From IMG/VR virus record IMGVR_UViG_3300031885_000026, positions 1-49,192 of that record: a stretch of DNA of 49,192 nucleotides; one strand, given 5' to 3'. Source of the stretch: a virus. The notes beneath the pieces were generated by a model that was given only the letters and a program-made list of their open reading frames with translations, had not been told where the DNA came from and made no database searches. Shown one piece after another: positions 23,101 to 31,724 of the stretch. The number at the start of each line of letters is the position of its first letter. Within the stretch, counting starts at the first letter, position 1. Made by a program: the position numbers and the translations under genes.

Positions 23101-25163
23101 TTAGTCATAGTTACCGTGGTAGTGGTTCCGTCGCCAGCAAACGAACACGGATTGGATGTTGTGTTAGTTGGGTTGATGTACAATACCCTAGGCTGCCTAG
23201 CTATACCAGTCACGCTCAGCATGTCGCCGCGCACAAAATTAGTGGCCACGCCAACAGGCACTAGGGCTGACGTCCTGGATCCATACACTTTGCTCGATAG
23301 CGCTATGGTATAGTAGGCAGTTACGCCCTTGAGCAGCACAGTGTAGTCGTTATGCCCGCCGCACTCAAACGAGGAGTTGGAGGATATAGACACCATGTCG
23401 CCGTCCAACAGCGCACTGGTTGGTGAGTTGCTGGTGAACTTGTCAGTGAACACGGCCGCCCTAGCCAACATACCAGACTCATTGTATCTGGCTGATGTCA
23501 TTAGGGCGTTAGTAACTTCTATATAATTATCAGTATCATCAACACTAATAATTGCAAACGTCCCATTGTGTATAGATCTTGCACATCCTGTCGTAGTCAG
23601 GTAATCATACGACGAGTTTATGCAGCCAGACAGCGTGCCGGACTTGTTAGTTAATGCTAGGTAGTATCTAGCTACCCCTGAGGATACGTACTCAACGGAT
23701 GTCACTAGCGCGTAGTTAGTAGATGATATATTGTCCGCTCGCAATAGGCCGGCAGTTCGGGCTGCTGTAGCTCCAGTTGCAGCAAAGGCCGGCCCTATTG
23801 ACACACTGCTACTATTACGAGTATCCAGCACTACCTGCGTTGCGCCGAACTTGTAGGATGTCGCGGCCTCATCATAGGTTGCCGCTTTCATAAGCACGCC
23901 GTTGATGCCGGCCATCAGCCTAGCTTCACCTTCGCGCTTGTACGAGTCAATATGCATGACCTTGGCGCCGTTGGGCGTGGAGCTGTCGTACAGATCATCC
24001 TGGTTGAATCCCCACACAGTCAGCTGCGGACTGGTGTCGGTGTACACAGATGTGTCGTCTGGAGTAGGCAATGTAATGAAGTTGGCTTGCACGCCCATGG
24101 GAGCTAGCACTATAATCATGCTGGTGTCTGTAAGTAGCGAGCTGAACGTGAGGGTAATTTCACCGGCCACTGAGTCATAGCTGACATCGTCAGGTATAAT
24201 CATAGCATTGGTATTGTCATAGCAAGTGAACGCAAAGAAGTCGTAGTTGCTTGTAATCGTAACTATGCCAGTGGTATATGGCACTGTTACTGATGTTATA
24301 TCAGTAGGCGCAGGGGACAGCATCAAGGCCTTGATGGATGTTGTTACCGGCAGTGATGTGGTAACAGTTAGCACAGGCGTGGACTGATCCAGCACTACTG
24401 CGTCGGGGATAAACTGCTCCCATACACCGGCGTTGTCCAGATAGAACTGCAAAATCGGTATGACTGTATCTAATGCCGATATATCTATTATTTCTGGCGA
24501 GCCTGTCTCAGTATATGTATATACTAACTCTTCTCCAGACACACCAGTTACTTCGAAACTTGAGACAAATACGTCTATATCAGACGCTAGGCCCGACCAA
24601 TCTATGCTGGCATCGTATGGCACTGTGCTATCAATATTATAGTCGTCTGCCCAGAACCACGAGCTGGACGCAGATCCGGCTAACGTGTTGCGCTGAGTCA
24701 TCAAGAACAGGTCGTCTGAAGATCCTGGGTTAAATCCTGTGCCTGTGCCTGATGGAGCTGAGAAGGTATAGGGTATGGAGCCGGCAAAAGTTGAGTAATA
24801 GTGCCCAGTGTCAGAAGCCCTGACAAACTCAACAGCTTCTCCGAACACCGATGTAGCATTGGACAGATGACCATAAACAACCACAGGGCGCGCGCCGGCA
24901 TTTACAAAAGATACGTTGGCATCAAAGAATAGCTTAAGCTCGCCGACGCCGCCAGATCCGGCCGTATGTTGCGCCTCTAATACACGCAGTGGCAGCCATC
25001 CGCCAAAGCCCTGATAGCCTTGGCGCTTGGTCATTGACTTGTTGTATATATCCACGTTGGTAAGGCGCTCTGAATAGCCAACATCCAGATCATTGGGCGA
25101 CGACTTGGCATTGATGCCCTTACCAAAATCTTTATTTGTAATGGTCTGGAAATTATATGACAT
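20190..25163 (-). CDS. Giant tail (nozzle/hub-like) structural protein
   Basis: 1657 residues. The N-terminus (TNKDFGKGINAKSSPND, then NVDIYNKSMTKRQGY) follows the pattern of podovirus tail tubular B / stabilisation proteins: a short basic strand, then nnVdi..ks..kR.Gy. The body is beta-rich with Thr/Ser-rich strands. The C-terminal third has repeated blade-like stretches (FANNSGVYKLDSG, YFATSTGSVFKVRN) suggesting a beta-propeller. T7 gp12 is about 790 residues, so this is roughly twice as long, with extra Thr-rich domains between. It lies next to the head-tail adaptor, as expected for a nozzle protein. Confidence 0.55.
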   Translation of the reverse strand: MSYNFQTITNKDFGKGINAKSSPNDLDVGYSERLTNVDIYNKSMTKRQGYQGFGGWLPLRVLEAQHTAGSGGVGELKLFFDANVSFVNAGARPVVVYGHLSNATSVFGEAVEFVRASDTGHYYSTFAGSIPYTFSAPSGTGTGFNPGSSDDLFLMTQRNTLAGSASSSWFWADDYNIDSTVPYDASIDWSGLASDIDVFVSSFEVTGVSGEELVYTYTETGSPEIIDISALDTVIPILQFYLDNAGVWEQFIPDAVVLDQSTPVLTVTTSLPVTTSIKALMLSPAPTDITSVTVPYTTGIVTITSNYDFFAFTCYDNTNAMIIPDDVSYDSVAGEITLTFSSLLTDTSMIIVLAPMGVQANFITLPTPDDTSVYTDTSPQLTVWGFNQDDLYDSSTPNGAKVMHIDSYKREGEARLMAGINGVLMKAATYDEAATSYKFGATQVVLDTRNSSSVSIGPAFAATGATAARTAGLLRADNISSTNYALVTSVEYVSSGVARYYLALTNKSGTLSGCINSSYDYLTTTGCARSIHNGTFAIISVDDTDNYIEVTNALMTSARYNESGMLARAAVFTDKFTSNSPTSALLDGDMVSISSNSSFECGGHNDYTVLLKGVTAYYTIALSSKVYGSRTSALVPVGVATNFVRGDMLSVTGIARQPRVLYINPTNTTSNPCSFAGDGTTTTVTMTNDTDFVVGMSVILISTDYPGINGEYVITETVTSKIFKFLSSYNDSGDTGFIVGPTLELDEALEIYDDSSPMELYTAERWVPLEAPVTTDDLPPNTTYQDLPSGGFTDQSIVRSTVIANNMYFTNGDDEVLKYDGTNVYRAGLQYWAPQLFCNVDTTTPSIPQNTTTASATASGSTFTVALGAQAAFSVGDTVKSNLGYIYIVSTISSSGGSGTITVAAAIASSGSVTSVSLVNRFKYYFRLNAIDANGNIVAGAATGLDDYVIDMSATGQIKHKMVGLPAFDMYNYDSLDIEVYRTLAGSNGPYYRVGVVDLNFNNSMGYIEFTDATSDTFLSTLDPVNTALVGAEIGTLWSQPLRAKYVTSMNNKLVLMNVKGYPQLDAVLRADEGFGSLAVSALDNKTVLLRRDSTDTAPTTNMVDRVNFEFLDTRSGTVSSVNVGSYRFDVTTGAAHGLAAKDWVYLFYAATGNDQGLRFSGWYQVASVLSSTEFRVNANVAASADYPDSWVKATVASDVPVFISTDGNYAQIGGNVPNELTAIQRLAAAVNSVMRMTDVTLTGQTTFTPWISAAAGTTQGPGRIVFRQDLVESATFEVTLTTAITGASWYVDGSKRSASSEAQASTPIFPSRAIVSYENYPEIFYGPDLSNSPAVNVIDVNAADGEEITGGLPFFGASAFSASQQEQLLIIFKQNSIYAVDMNTGVSSKLRSRGLGCTAPHSIAPTRDGIMFANNSGVYKLDSGLNIVFAGLYIQNLYQDEINVDALSAATATHYAIGTTYKLSVPLVGNEKNSNVLVYNHQNEDEGPFGAWTEYTNHPATGWANLGANAYFATSTGSVFKVRNEGDSTDYRDDGEAVAEMVMLLRAEDFGTSGVRKVVPYVTSHFQLKDSSTTNTGIYVAYDLQSPFESAGTLNFVKGADTKVVFAEASMPRRKSNYMQIKYVNSTKDEGVILAGIDYTVSGLSHLGTQQVTERP

Positions 25164-25172
25164 TTCAACACC

Positions 25173-26132
25173 TTATTGGAAATATCGCAGAAGGCTTCCA
25201 GCTGGATTGACGTATGCAGAGTTAGCTTTTCTGATGCGTCCTGGAGGATTGCGGCCGGCCCACATAGCCTCGAGTTCCTTACCAATCTTATCGAGCGCAA
25301 TCAGCTCTTCCTGTAGCGGCTCGCCAAACCGACGCCTAACGTCAACTACTGCATATTGCAGCAGATAGTCGCAGTATACATCGTCTAGCTCCGGAACGCA
25401 AGTACCAGTGACCAGACAGATGTAGTCGTCGGCCGCCAAGTCGGTAGGTATTGCGGTGGACACTGTTAGGCCTAGCACTTCAGTCCTAGTTAGGCCAGAC
25501 GTTTTAAAGGTCAGTTCATTATTTGTAGTATCAATTGCAGCTACTTGGCACGTGCCTTTGATAGCTCCTGTGTTATAATCTATGAAATTTACATAGGACC
25601 CAAAGCCGGTGCTTATGGTGCTGATGGATGAGCCAATGGCGTCCAGCGCTATGAGATTATTGACTGTATCAATCTCCACCACGCGGCCCTGTTGCTGTAC
25701 CAAAGGCTGGCTGCGCTTGAGGTAGTACAACTTAATAACCACGCCGGCGGTCGGCCTGGGTACTAGTTGTATGTGGTTCTTATACATGATGTAATACAGC
25801 GGCCTGGATGTTTGGGAATTAGATCTATACAGTGTGGCCTGCTGTTCACTGATGCGCTGCAGTGGATAGGCTATTTGCTGCTGGTAACTTTCAACGTGCG
25901 TAATCCTACGGCCGGCCGCTGATGTGGGCAATGAGTAATTGTACTCGCCGTCAGTCGTAATGTCAACAGACTCCGTGAATAAGTCTGGGTACTTACGCGA
26001 TATGATGTTTGTAGCATTGCGTTGACCACGATCCAGAGCCTTGAGGATCTGTTCAGTCGTCAGGTAATCCTGGTTATCTTCGTCAGTTGCGTCTCTAACT
26101 GACTGAATCAGATCATCAACAGTGGTGGCCAT
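25173..26132 (-). CDS. Head-to-tail adaptor (tail tubular A / P22 gp4-like)
   Basis: 319 residues. The N-terminus VDDLIQSVRDATDEDNQDYL followed by TTEQILKALDRGQ matches the helical start of portal-associated adaptor proteins that form the first ring under the portal. A beta-rich middle (LYYIMYKNHIQLVPRP) and a C-terminal helical segment (LLQYAVVDVRRRFGEPLQEEL) are usual for the family. It is encoded immediately upstream of the nozzle-like protein in transcription order, in keeping with adaptor-nozzle assembly. Confidence 0.7.
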   Translation of the reverse strand: MATTVDDLIQSVRDATDEDNQDYLTTEQILKALDRGQRNATNIISRKYPDLFTESVDITTDGEYNYSLPTSAAGRRITHVESYQQQIAYPLQRISEQQATLYRSNSQTSRPLYYIMYKNHIQLVPRPTAGVVIKLYYLKRSQPLVQQQGRVVEIDTVNNLIALDAIGSSISTISTGFGSYVNFIDYNTGAIKGTCQVAAIDTTNNELTFKTSGLTRTEVLGLTVSTAIPTDLAADDYICLVTGTCVPELDDVYCDYLLQYAVVDVRRRFGEPLQEELIALDKIGKELEAMWAGRNPPGRIRKANSAYVNPAGSLLRYFQ

Positions 26133-26149
26133 AGTGTAACCCCTTTGGG

Positions 26150-26389
26150 TTAGTACATTGATTCTTCGTCATCTTCTTCAGCAGGCTCTTCCTCATCCAT
26201 CAACTCTTTGGGAATTGGCTTGTGCATGCCAGGCTTGATCTCAATTTCTAACTCGCCGCCCTCTTCTGGTTCTGCTTTATCCATGCCAGCCTCAGCTCCG
26301 TCAACCTTAGCCCGCAGAGCTTCGATCTCGTCAGCAGCTTGTGGGTATTGATCCATAAATTCGTCTAGCATAGCGCCTATATCCATCAT
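26150..26389 (-). CDS. Small acidic protein
   Basis: 79 residues, strongly acidic, ending in a Glu/Asp-rich tail; basic residues are confined to IKPGMHKPIPKEL. AGGAG precedes the first ATG. It lies between the holin-like gene and the adaptor gene. Function unknown; it could be a packaging or tail assembly factor. The composition and lack of Cys argue against a shadow frame, because the coding strand and operon order are consistent. Confidence 0.5.
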   Translation of the reverse strand: MMDIGAMLDEFMDQYPQAADEIEALRAKVDGAEAGMDKAEPEEGGELEIEIKPGMHKPIPKELMDEEEPAEEDDEESMY

Positions 26390-26402
26390 GACAATCTCCT
26401 AA

Positions 26403-26693
26403 CTATTTGAAAAGTATGTCTTTAAATGCACTTACTATAGCGGCAACAGCTAGTAGTACGCCTGCGATCCACTTAACACTCTTTATCGGCAAAAGCGCCA
26501 TTTCTAAGTTCTTCTTCATATCTTTATGCTCAGCTTCCATATGGGCTTCCAGCAGATTGGTACGTGCTATATGTACACGCAGCTGCTCCGCATTACCCTC
26601 GTGGAGGACGCCGTGGCGCTCTAGTGTCACGGAGTGCTCAAACATCTTGTCGAGTATCTTATCTAACTTCTCTTCGATGCGACTTTCTTGCAT
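26403..26693 (-). CDS. XhlA/holin-like membrane protein
   Basis: 96 residues. The first 65 residues form a charged coiled coil (IEEKLDKILDKMFEHSVTL, then RTNLLEAHMEAEHKDMKK); residues 70-90 form a single hydrophobic helix (VKWIAGVLLAVAAIVSAF) with a short Lys-containing tail. This N-coil/C-transmembrane layout is that of XhlA-type and related phage membrane proteins near lysis genes. A role in lysis is plausible but no endolysin is visible in the window. Its Shine-Dalgarno sits in the 3' arm of a hairpin (see 26703-26725), which may limit translation. Confidence 0.5.
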   Translation of the reverse strand: MQESRIEEKLDKILDKMFEHSVTLERHGVLHEGNAEQLRVHIARTNLLEAHMEAEHKDMKKNLEMALLPIKSVKWIAGVLLAVAAIVSAFKDILFK

Positions 26694-26702
26694 GTTGTCA
26701 CG

Positions 26703-26725
26703 CCCTCCTTCAGAGCGCGGGAGGG
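26703..26725 (-). promoter_or_regulatory. Hairpin that can hide the holin-like gene's Shine-Dalgarno
   Basis: Directly after the tail-fibre stop, CCCTCC pairs with GGAGGG over an 11-base loop. The GGAGG of the 3' arm is the only good ribosome-binding site for the gene starting at 26693. No T tract follows, so it is not a standard terminator. Sequestration of the ribosome-binding site is inference from the pairing. Confidence 0.45.
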
Positions 26726-29700
26726 TTAGGCGATGCGACGAGCATAAAACCTAGATTTGCTGCTTCCTGAATTGAGTATTGAAGCTGTACCCGTACCGGC
26801 ACCGCCAATTGAATAAGCACCTTGCACTGTGTAAGTCGTGGCCGACGATATATTAACAAACGCACTTGTTCTAACTTGTTGCTGCATAATAGCGTTAACG
26901 CCAACAACAGCCACTTCTCGATTGAATAGTAGACGGCCCGAGTTATCTACTTCAGTACCACTTTGAGCGATAATAAACCACGCAGAGACTTCAGAGAAGT
27001 TTGGTGCACTTGTGGTTAGTCCGTTGGTTAGGGAGACACTTAAATCGTAGACTATCTCCCAAACACCCGGTTTCAGAGTCAGTGTGCCGTTGCCTAAATT
27101 TGAAAGTGTTGTTAATGATAGTGTGCCTGCCGTCAAAGCAGAAGCAGTGTTAACTACTTCTCCGACATAACCATCCGCAATAGCTGCACCAGTCGTCAAG
27201 CCCGGCGCTTGTCCAGCTTTATACAACCCACTACTACCGTCTGTGCCCGCGAGACCGAACCCGACTGGGGAGGATGCTTTAGCTTTGCGTACGCGCCAGC
27301 GGTAAGTCTGGATACCTGCGTTGTTCCAGTCAGTACCCGCTGCACTATATGCGCCTGTGGCTGCTGCATACCTACCAAAAGTTACTGTAATATCAGTGCT
27401 GTTAACATAGGCAACATCTAATCCAATACCGTAGGACGCACCGTTTTGGTTTATAAACGATGTCAAACCATTTTGAAAGTTAGCCGTCTCAATTGCTTGC
27501 CAAACTCCACTACTTTTCTGTACTTCGAGGAACAGAACGTCATCAGATTGGATAGGATATTGGAACCTGACAGCTTTAGTGAAGTAGGTCGCAGCTGCAC
27601 CAGTTGGAACAATACTACCATTAGGCCCTGCTACTGAAGTTGAGACTGTTACAGAGCCGGTTACTGTCACATCACTGTTACTTGCATACTCCACCTGAGC
27701 GCCCGCGCCTAAGTTCACAGTGCCGGAACCGGACCATTCGGCGATGGGGACTTCAAAACGTACCGTTACGTAATCACTAGCTCCGAACGTTATTGGTAAA
27801 GCTTGTGTCACTGTCTGAGGTGCGGCGTAAGTTGAACTAGCATTAAGAGCAAACACCCTAACACTTGTTGTTGAGTTATAGCCGATTACACCTGGATAGT
27901 TTGCCACGCCAGAGTCAAGGATAGTAGCCTGTCCAAGCTGTACGTCATCGGTTGGTCCTGTTCCAATTAGGGCCGAAGTGTCAATTGTCATACCACTGGG
28001 CATGTTAATTGTCAGGCCAGCTGAAGTTGGAGCGCCGCTACATAGAACCTTAGCTTCTATTTGTGCCCACGAGCCAATACGCCGATAGAACCCTGTGTAA
28101 GTTACGTTGGTAACCCACGAACCTGTAGGTGTCCACGCTACTGAGTTGCTCACCGCCGCGCCTTGCGTGATGGTGCCGTTGCCGATGACGATGTTTGTCA
28201 CATATAGCGTGTTGGCACTTGAGCGCGTGGTTTGTGTCAGCGAAACTGTGTAAGTTGCACCAGTGTCGCCGTCAAACGTACAGTTAAACTGGCCAGTAAA
28301 TCCTGCTGGTAGTGTCGTAACAGACGAGCTATCAGAGCTGAGGGAAACGCGTGTGCCGCCGGAGTTATAGACAGACAAACGCCAAACACCCAGCGAGGAT
28401 GCCGGCACTATCACGTACATGGATAGCTGCAGCTTGGTGGAGCGGATGGCAGTCGGGCACGCGAGGCCGGCCATGTAAAAGCCGCTAGTGGAAGTCTCAC
28501 TGGACGCGGTAGTGGTGGATATTTCGAAGCAAGTGTCGATGATACCAGCCAGCGGACTTGTAGATGTGCCGCGCGCAGCTGAGTAGTTAGTAGCCAGCGT
28601 GACGCCAGTGGAGGCTGACGAAGTCGCGCTTGGGTTGTCGACGATATTAAGCTGGCCAGACCCTGAGCCGCTACCTGAGCCTACCGCTGTCAGGGTGGAG
28701 CCATCGTCAGCAAAGAAGGTATCGAGGTCGGTGGCGTAAAGGAGCGTGCCCTCTTTGCGTGTAAGTGTCAGGAGGTTGGCGTAAGTGGCTTTAGGCACTG
28801 TAATACGCGAGGTGTTGCTTGCAGTGCCGCCGTCTATGTCTTTGTTGGTGAGGACTACAGCGGCTGCATTCTTAGTTGCATCCGAAGTATTGTCAACGTT
28901 GCCTAATCCGACGTCGCCCTTGACTATGCCAGTAGGTGTAGTGATCGCCGGAGATGTACCCCTTACGATGGCTCCAGTGCCAGTAACTCCAGTAGATCCT
29001 GCTATATATCCAAGCTCTGCGGCTGTGGTGGCTGAAGATATCAGGCCCTTACTGCCGTCAGTAACCAGCGCCATCGACGCCGTAAGTCCCGATATCTGCA
29101 CAGATCCTGCAGCAGTGATTCGCATACGTTCAGCTGGAGCGCCGGCATTGGATGTTTTCCACACCCAGTCGGCCAATCTAGTAGTGCCGTTGCCTGTATA
29201 GATAGCCAGTTGTTCGGCGGCAGAATGAATTGTACTATTGTGTCTTGGGTGGGCATTTATTCCGCCTATCTCATCGCCATTAACTAAGTTGGCGTTAGCT
29301 GCACCAGCTTTGCGGAATTCGATATGAGGATGAGACGTGGACGTGCTGTTTCTATTCTCCAACTGTATCATATTACTAGCTGGAGTAGTCAAGTCGTCAT
29401 CATTGCGTATCTCAAGCGTCTTAAGGCCTGACGTATTTCCCAAGTCATCAACAACAATCGACGAATTCTGTGCCAATTTCCCAGTAGTTAGGTCATATCT
29501 AACCAGGGCATTGTCAGTGGCGCTGGCCGGCCCTGTGATCTTATTAGCTAGTCCGGCGGCGGATACACTGTCGGCATACGTCTTGGCGGCCAGGGCGCTG
29601 GGCACCTGAGCGTCAGTCGCGCCTGTGAATGTGCCATCTGTATTAAGTACGCCAGCAGCCAGCATTGCCAGCGTCAGGTTGCTGATAGTGTTGTTGGTGG

Positions 29701-29887
29701 CGTTGATAGTTTTGTTTGTAAGTGTGTCAGTAGTACTTGATCCGATCAACGTGGTCGCTACGGTTGGCAAATTGACAGTAATATTGCTAGCTGGCACGCC
29801 GGCCAGAAGTGTAGTCTTAGCTGAGGCTGACCCCTGATTGAGAACTATGGACAGACCGTCTAGTGAGATTATACCAGCAATTCTCAT
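26726..29887 (-). CDS. Tail fibre / receptor-binding protein
   Basis: 1053 residues, Thr/Ser/Ala/Gly-rich and beta-dominated. The N-terminal part contains TLTNKTI, a motif repeated in phage fibres, with a second copy (LTNKDIDGGTASNTSRI). The middle has GSGSGSG linkers. The C-terminal third has modular domains such as WTPTGSWVTNVTYTGFYRR and a jelly-roll-like end domain (GVWEIVYDLSVSL ... FYARRIA). It should bind the host surface. It sits between the small head-type protein and holin-like genes. A terminator-like hairpin precedes it, suggesting it is made at a lower level than the capsid gene. Confidence 0.7.
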   Translation of the reverse strand: MRIAGIISLDGLSIVLNQGSASAKTTLLAGVPASNITVNLPTVATTLIGSSTTDTLTNKTINATNNTISNLTLAMLAAGVLNTDGTFTGATDAQVPSALAAKTYADSVSAAGLANKITGPASATDNALVRYDLTTGKLAQNSSIVVDDLGNTSGLKTLEIRNDDDLTTPASNMIQLENRNSTSTSHPHIEFRKAGAANANLVNGDEIGGINAHPRHNSTIHSAAEQLAIYTGNGTTRLADWVWKTSNAGAPAERMRITAAGSVQISGLTASMALVTDGSKGLISSATTAAELGYIAGSTGVTGTGAIVRGTSPAITTPTGIVKGDVGLGNVDNTSDATKNAAAVVLTNKDIDGGTASNTSRITVPKATYANLLTLTRKEGTLLYATDLDTFFADDGSTLTAVGSGSGSGSGQLNIVDNPSATSSASTGVTLATNYSAARGTSTSPLAGIIDTCFEISTTTASSETSTSGFYMAGLACPTAIRSTKLQLSMYVIVPASSLGVWRLSVYNSGGTRVSLSSDSSSVTTLPAGFTGQFNCTFDGDTGATYTVSLTQTTRSSANTLYVTNIVIGNGTITQGAAVSNSVAWTPTGSWVTNVTYTGFYRRIGSWAQIEAKVLCSGAPTSAGLTINMPSGMTIDTSALIGTGPTDDVQLGQATILDSGVANYPGVIGYNSTTSVRVFALNASSTYAAPQTVTQALPITFGASDYVTVRFEVPIAEWSGSGTVNLGAGAQVEYASNSDVTVTGSVTVSTSVAGPNGSIVPTGAAATYFTKAVRFQYPIQSDDVLFLEVQKSSGVWQAIETANFQNGLTSFINQNGASYGIGLDVAYVNSTDITVTFGRYAAATGAYSAAGTDWNNAGIQTYRWRVRKAKASSPVGFGLAGTDGSSGLYKAGQAPGLTTGAAIADGYVGEVVNTASALTAGTLSLTTLSNLGNGTLTLKPGVWEIVYDLSVSLTNGLTTSAPNFSEVSAWFIIAQSGTEVDNSGRLLFNREVAVVGVNAIMQQQVRTSAFVNISSATTYTVQGAYSIGGAGTGTASILNSGSSKSRFYARRIA

Positions 29888-29900
29888 AACGTAGCTCCAG

Positions 29901-29922
29901 AAATAAGGGAGGGTGCCCTCCC
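29901..29922 (-). terminator. Terminator-like hairpin before tail fibre gene
   Basis: GGGAGGG and CCCTCCC are separated by two bases (effective loop GCAC), followed on the coding strand by TTATTT. It lies in the 42-bp gap between the small structural gene and the tail fibre start and probably reduces readthrough into the fibre gene. The T tract is interrupted by one A. Confidence 0.6.
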
Positions 29923-29929
29923 ATTCTAA

Positions 29930-30286
29930 TTACCCAACTCGTGTCCAAGTAGTGCCATCACAGAAGTAGGCATAAGCTCCTACTACGGTAATAGTAGCAA
30001 CTGCTCCGCCAGTACTAGTTTGCACCAGCACGGTGCCGGCCACACTGGAGGCATAGACATTAACTACTCGGCCTAAACTAGCTGCCGCTAATGGTAGTTT
30101 AAGTGTAGTTGTGCCAGAGGATCCGGCCATAGTAACAAACGTATAGCTATCGTCGGTAGCCATGGCAAACGTTTCCGTTGCTGCCAGAGCAAGTAGAGAG
30201 TGACCGCAAGCCAAAAGGCGAGCTTCGCGTTTATTAAAGTTTTCTGGGTAGTTACCAAATTGTTGAGCATGGGTTTTTGTAGCCAT
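29930..30286 (-). CDS. Small structural protein (head decoration or fibre-type domain)
   Basis: 118 residues. The N-terminal 35 residues are helical (HAQQFGNYPENFNKREARLL), and the rest is a beta domain (KLPLAAASLGRVVNVYASS, then YAYFCDGTTWTRVG) like those on phage head-decoration or fibre proteins. It directly follows the major capsid gene after a terminator hairpin, which favours a head-associated role. AAAGGAA precedes the ATG. Confidence 0.5.
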   Translation of the reverse strand: MATKTHAQQFGNYPENFNKREARLLACGHSLLALAATETFAMATDDSYTFVTMAGSSGTTTLKLPLAAASLGRVVNVYASSVAGTVLVQTSTGGAVATITVVGAYAYFCDGTTWTRVG

Positions 30287-30310
30287 AATACATTTCCTTT
30301 GTAGTTCTAG

Positions 30311-30343
30311 AAAGAAGGGACTGAGCCGTCATGACCCAGTCCC
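30311..30343 (-). terminator. Terminator after major capsid gene
   Basis: A 7-bp stem GGGACTG/CAGTCCC (13-base loop) is followed by TTCTTT on the coding strand, 14 bases past the capsid stop. It would let the capsid message accumulate above that of downstream genes. The T tract contains one C, so termination is probably partial. Confidence 0.65.
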
Positions 30344-30357
30344 CATGAGGAGCGAGA

Positions 30358-31713
30358 TTACGAGACGGTGAAATTCGTGACAAGGCCAACCGCAGCTGGA
30401 TGCACGCAAGTCAGAGTTCCGTGACCTTCCATGTAGGAGCGGATCGAGCGGTCATGACCTGAAGCGTTTGGCTTCAGCATGAATTTTTGGCCAGCTTGTG
30501 GCTCAACAAATTCAAAGTCCGAGCCCCAGAACTGGAGGACGTCGCCTTCTGGCACGCACCAGATAGCTTGTTTTGGGCAGAATTCGTCAGCTTCAAAGAT
30601 CAACGTGTCTTTGCCATGGACATAGCCCAAGACGTCAACACCGCGTTTGTTGTCTTTGATGCTGATGAACCGGCGGTCAGTCTCGCGACTTTCAACCAAA
30701 GCATCCAAGGTCTCCCACGCCATCATTGCGCGTGTGTACTTATAGCGATTAGCGCCGACGTTCAATTTGACTTGGCTCATCAGTTTTTGGAAGTCGGAAC
30801 TATCGATTGGCTGGCCGCCAACATCTCGCTGAGTTCCCTTTACTGCGCCAGTCATGTTGATGCCGTTGACCTTACGGCCATCGTTAGCAGCCAAAGATTG
30901 GAGGCCTGGGTAGTAGTACGACAGGGCGTTGTAGTCGTCAGTGGTGGCGACAGAGGCCAAGTCATTCAGCTGTGAGCCATACTTCAGGATAACCATGGTG
31001 CTGAGGATGTTAGTAGCAGTTACAGTCAAGGCTGTACCGCTGGAGTTTTGAGCTTGGAGGGTGACAGTGTCGTTAGCCCGATCTTTGTCATATACAGAGT
31101 ACCATGCAAACGTGCCGGAAGAGACAGTTGGATCAGTCTGTACACCGGCTGTGGTAGCAACAACCACGCGGTCGCCGTACTCAAGCCAGCCCACAAATCC
31201 ACGGCTGGTGGATGCTGTGCCAAGTGGGAGAACGATTCGGCCAGAGCCGATGGTGCCTGCGCCAGTTGCGGCAGCCAACACGCCAGTACCATCAGCATAG
31301 ACAGCGGCAGAAAGCTGACGGCTAAGGGTGATAGTCTTGGCTCGGATCTCTTCTGCAAGTGGCTCGCCGTATCGGCTAAAGTCACTGATTGCGCGCTCGA
31401 TGATAGTTCTTTCAACTTCGATCGTCAAGGCAAAATCTTTGTACTGAGCAGTTCCTTCGCTCAAAGAAGATTTCTGCGCGTTAGGGTATGCTCCGCCGCC
31501 TACTGCGACGAAGTTGGCTGCAGATGCGCCGTATGCAGAACGGAGCAGGTATCGCAATTCGCGACCTTCGTCTGCACCCTTCTTTTTCTTCTGGATGTTT
31601 TCCCACATCGAGCTATCTTCAGGCAAGTTATTGTAAACTCCGCCTTTGGAGATAATCTTGAGGTACTTACCAATGTCCAATCCACCTAGGTTCGTTACTG
31701 CTGAAGTCGTCAT
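30358..31713 (-). CDS. Major capsid protein (HK97-like fold)
   Basis: 451 residues. It follows the scaffold gene in transcription order and has the usual composition and segment order: N-terminal arm (TNLGGLDIGKYLKII), E-loop region around YLLRSAYGASAANF, a long helix with EERxxxxSRQ-like spacing (AEEIRAKTITLSRQLS), a central A-domain with beta hairpins, and a C-terminal FEFVEPQAGQKFMLKP strand. A short spacer (11 bp) to the scaffold gene and a terminator after its stop suggest high expression. The call rests on context and fold-like features, not an alignment. Confidence 0.75.
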   Translation of the reverse strand: MTTSAVTNLGGLDIGKYLKIISKGGVYNNLPEDSSMWENIQKKKKGADEGRELRYLLRSAYGASAANFVAVGGGAYPNAQKSSLSEGTAQYKDFALTIEVERTIIERAISDFSRYGEPLAEEIRAKTITLSRQLSAAVYADGTGVLAAATGAGTIGSGRIVLPLGTASTSRGFVGWLEYGDRVVVATTAGVQTDPTVSSGTFAWYSVYDKDRANDTVTLQAQNSSGTALTVTATNILSTMVILKYGSQLNDLASVATTDDYNALSYYYPGLQSLAANDGRKVNGINMTGAVKGTQRDVGGQPIDSSDFQKLMSQVKLNVGANRYKYTRAMMAWETLDALVESRETDRRFISIKDNKRGVDVLGYVHGKDTLIFEADEFCPKQAIWCVPEGDVLQFWGSDFEFVEPQAGQKFMLKPNASGHDRSIRSYMEGHGTLTCVHPAAVGLVTNFTVS

Positions 31714-31724
31714 CGTTTAGATCC

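Noticed and set aside
31048-31689. 213-residue plus-strand frame antisense to the capsid gene
   Set aside because: Cys-rich, no ribosome site or motif; it is antisense to a well-supported capsid gene.
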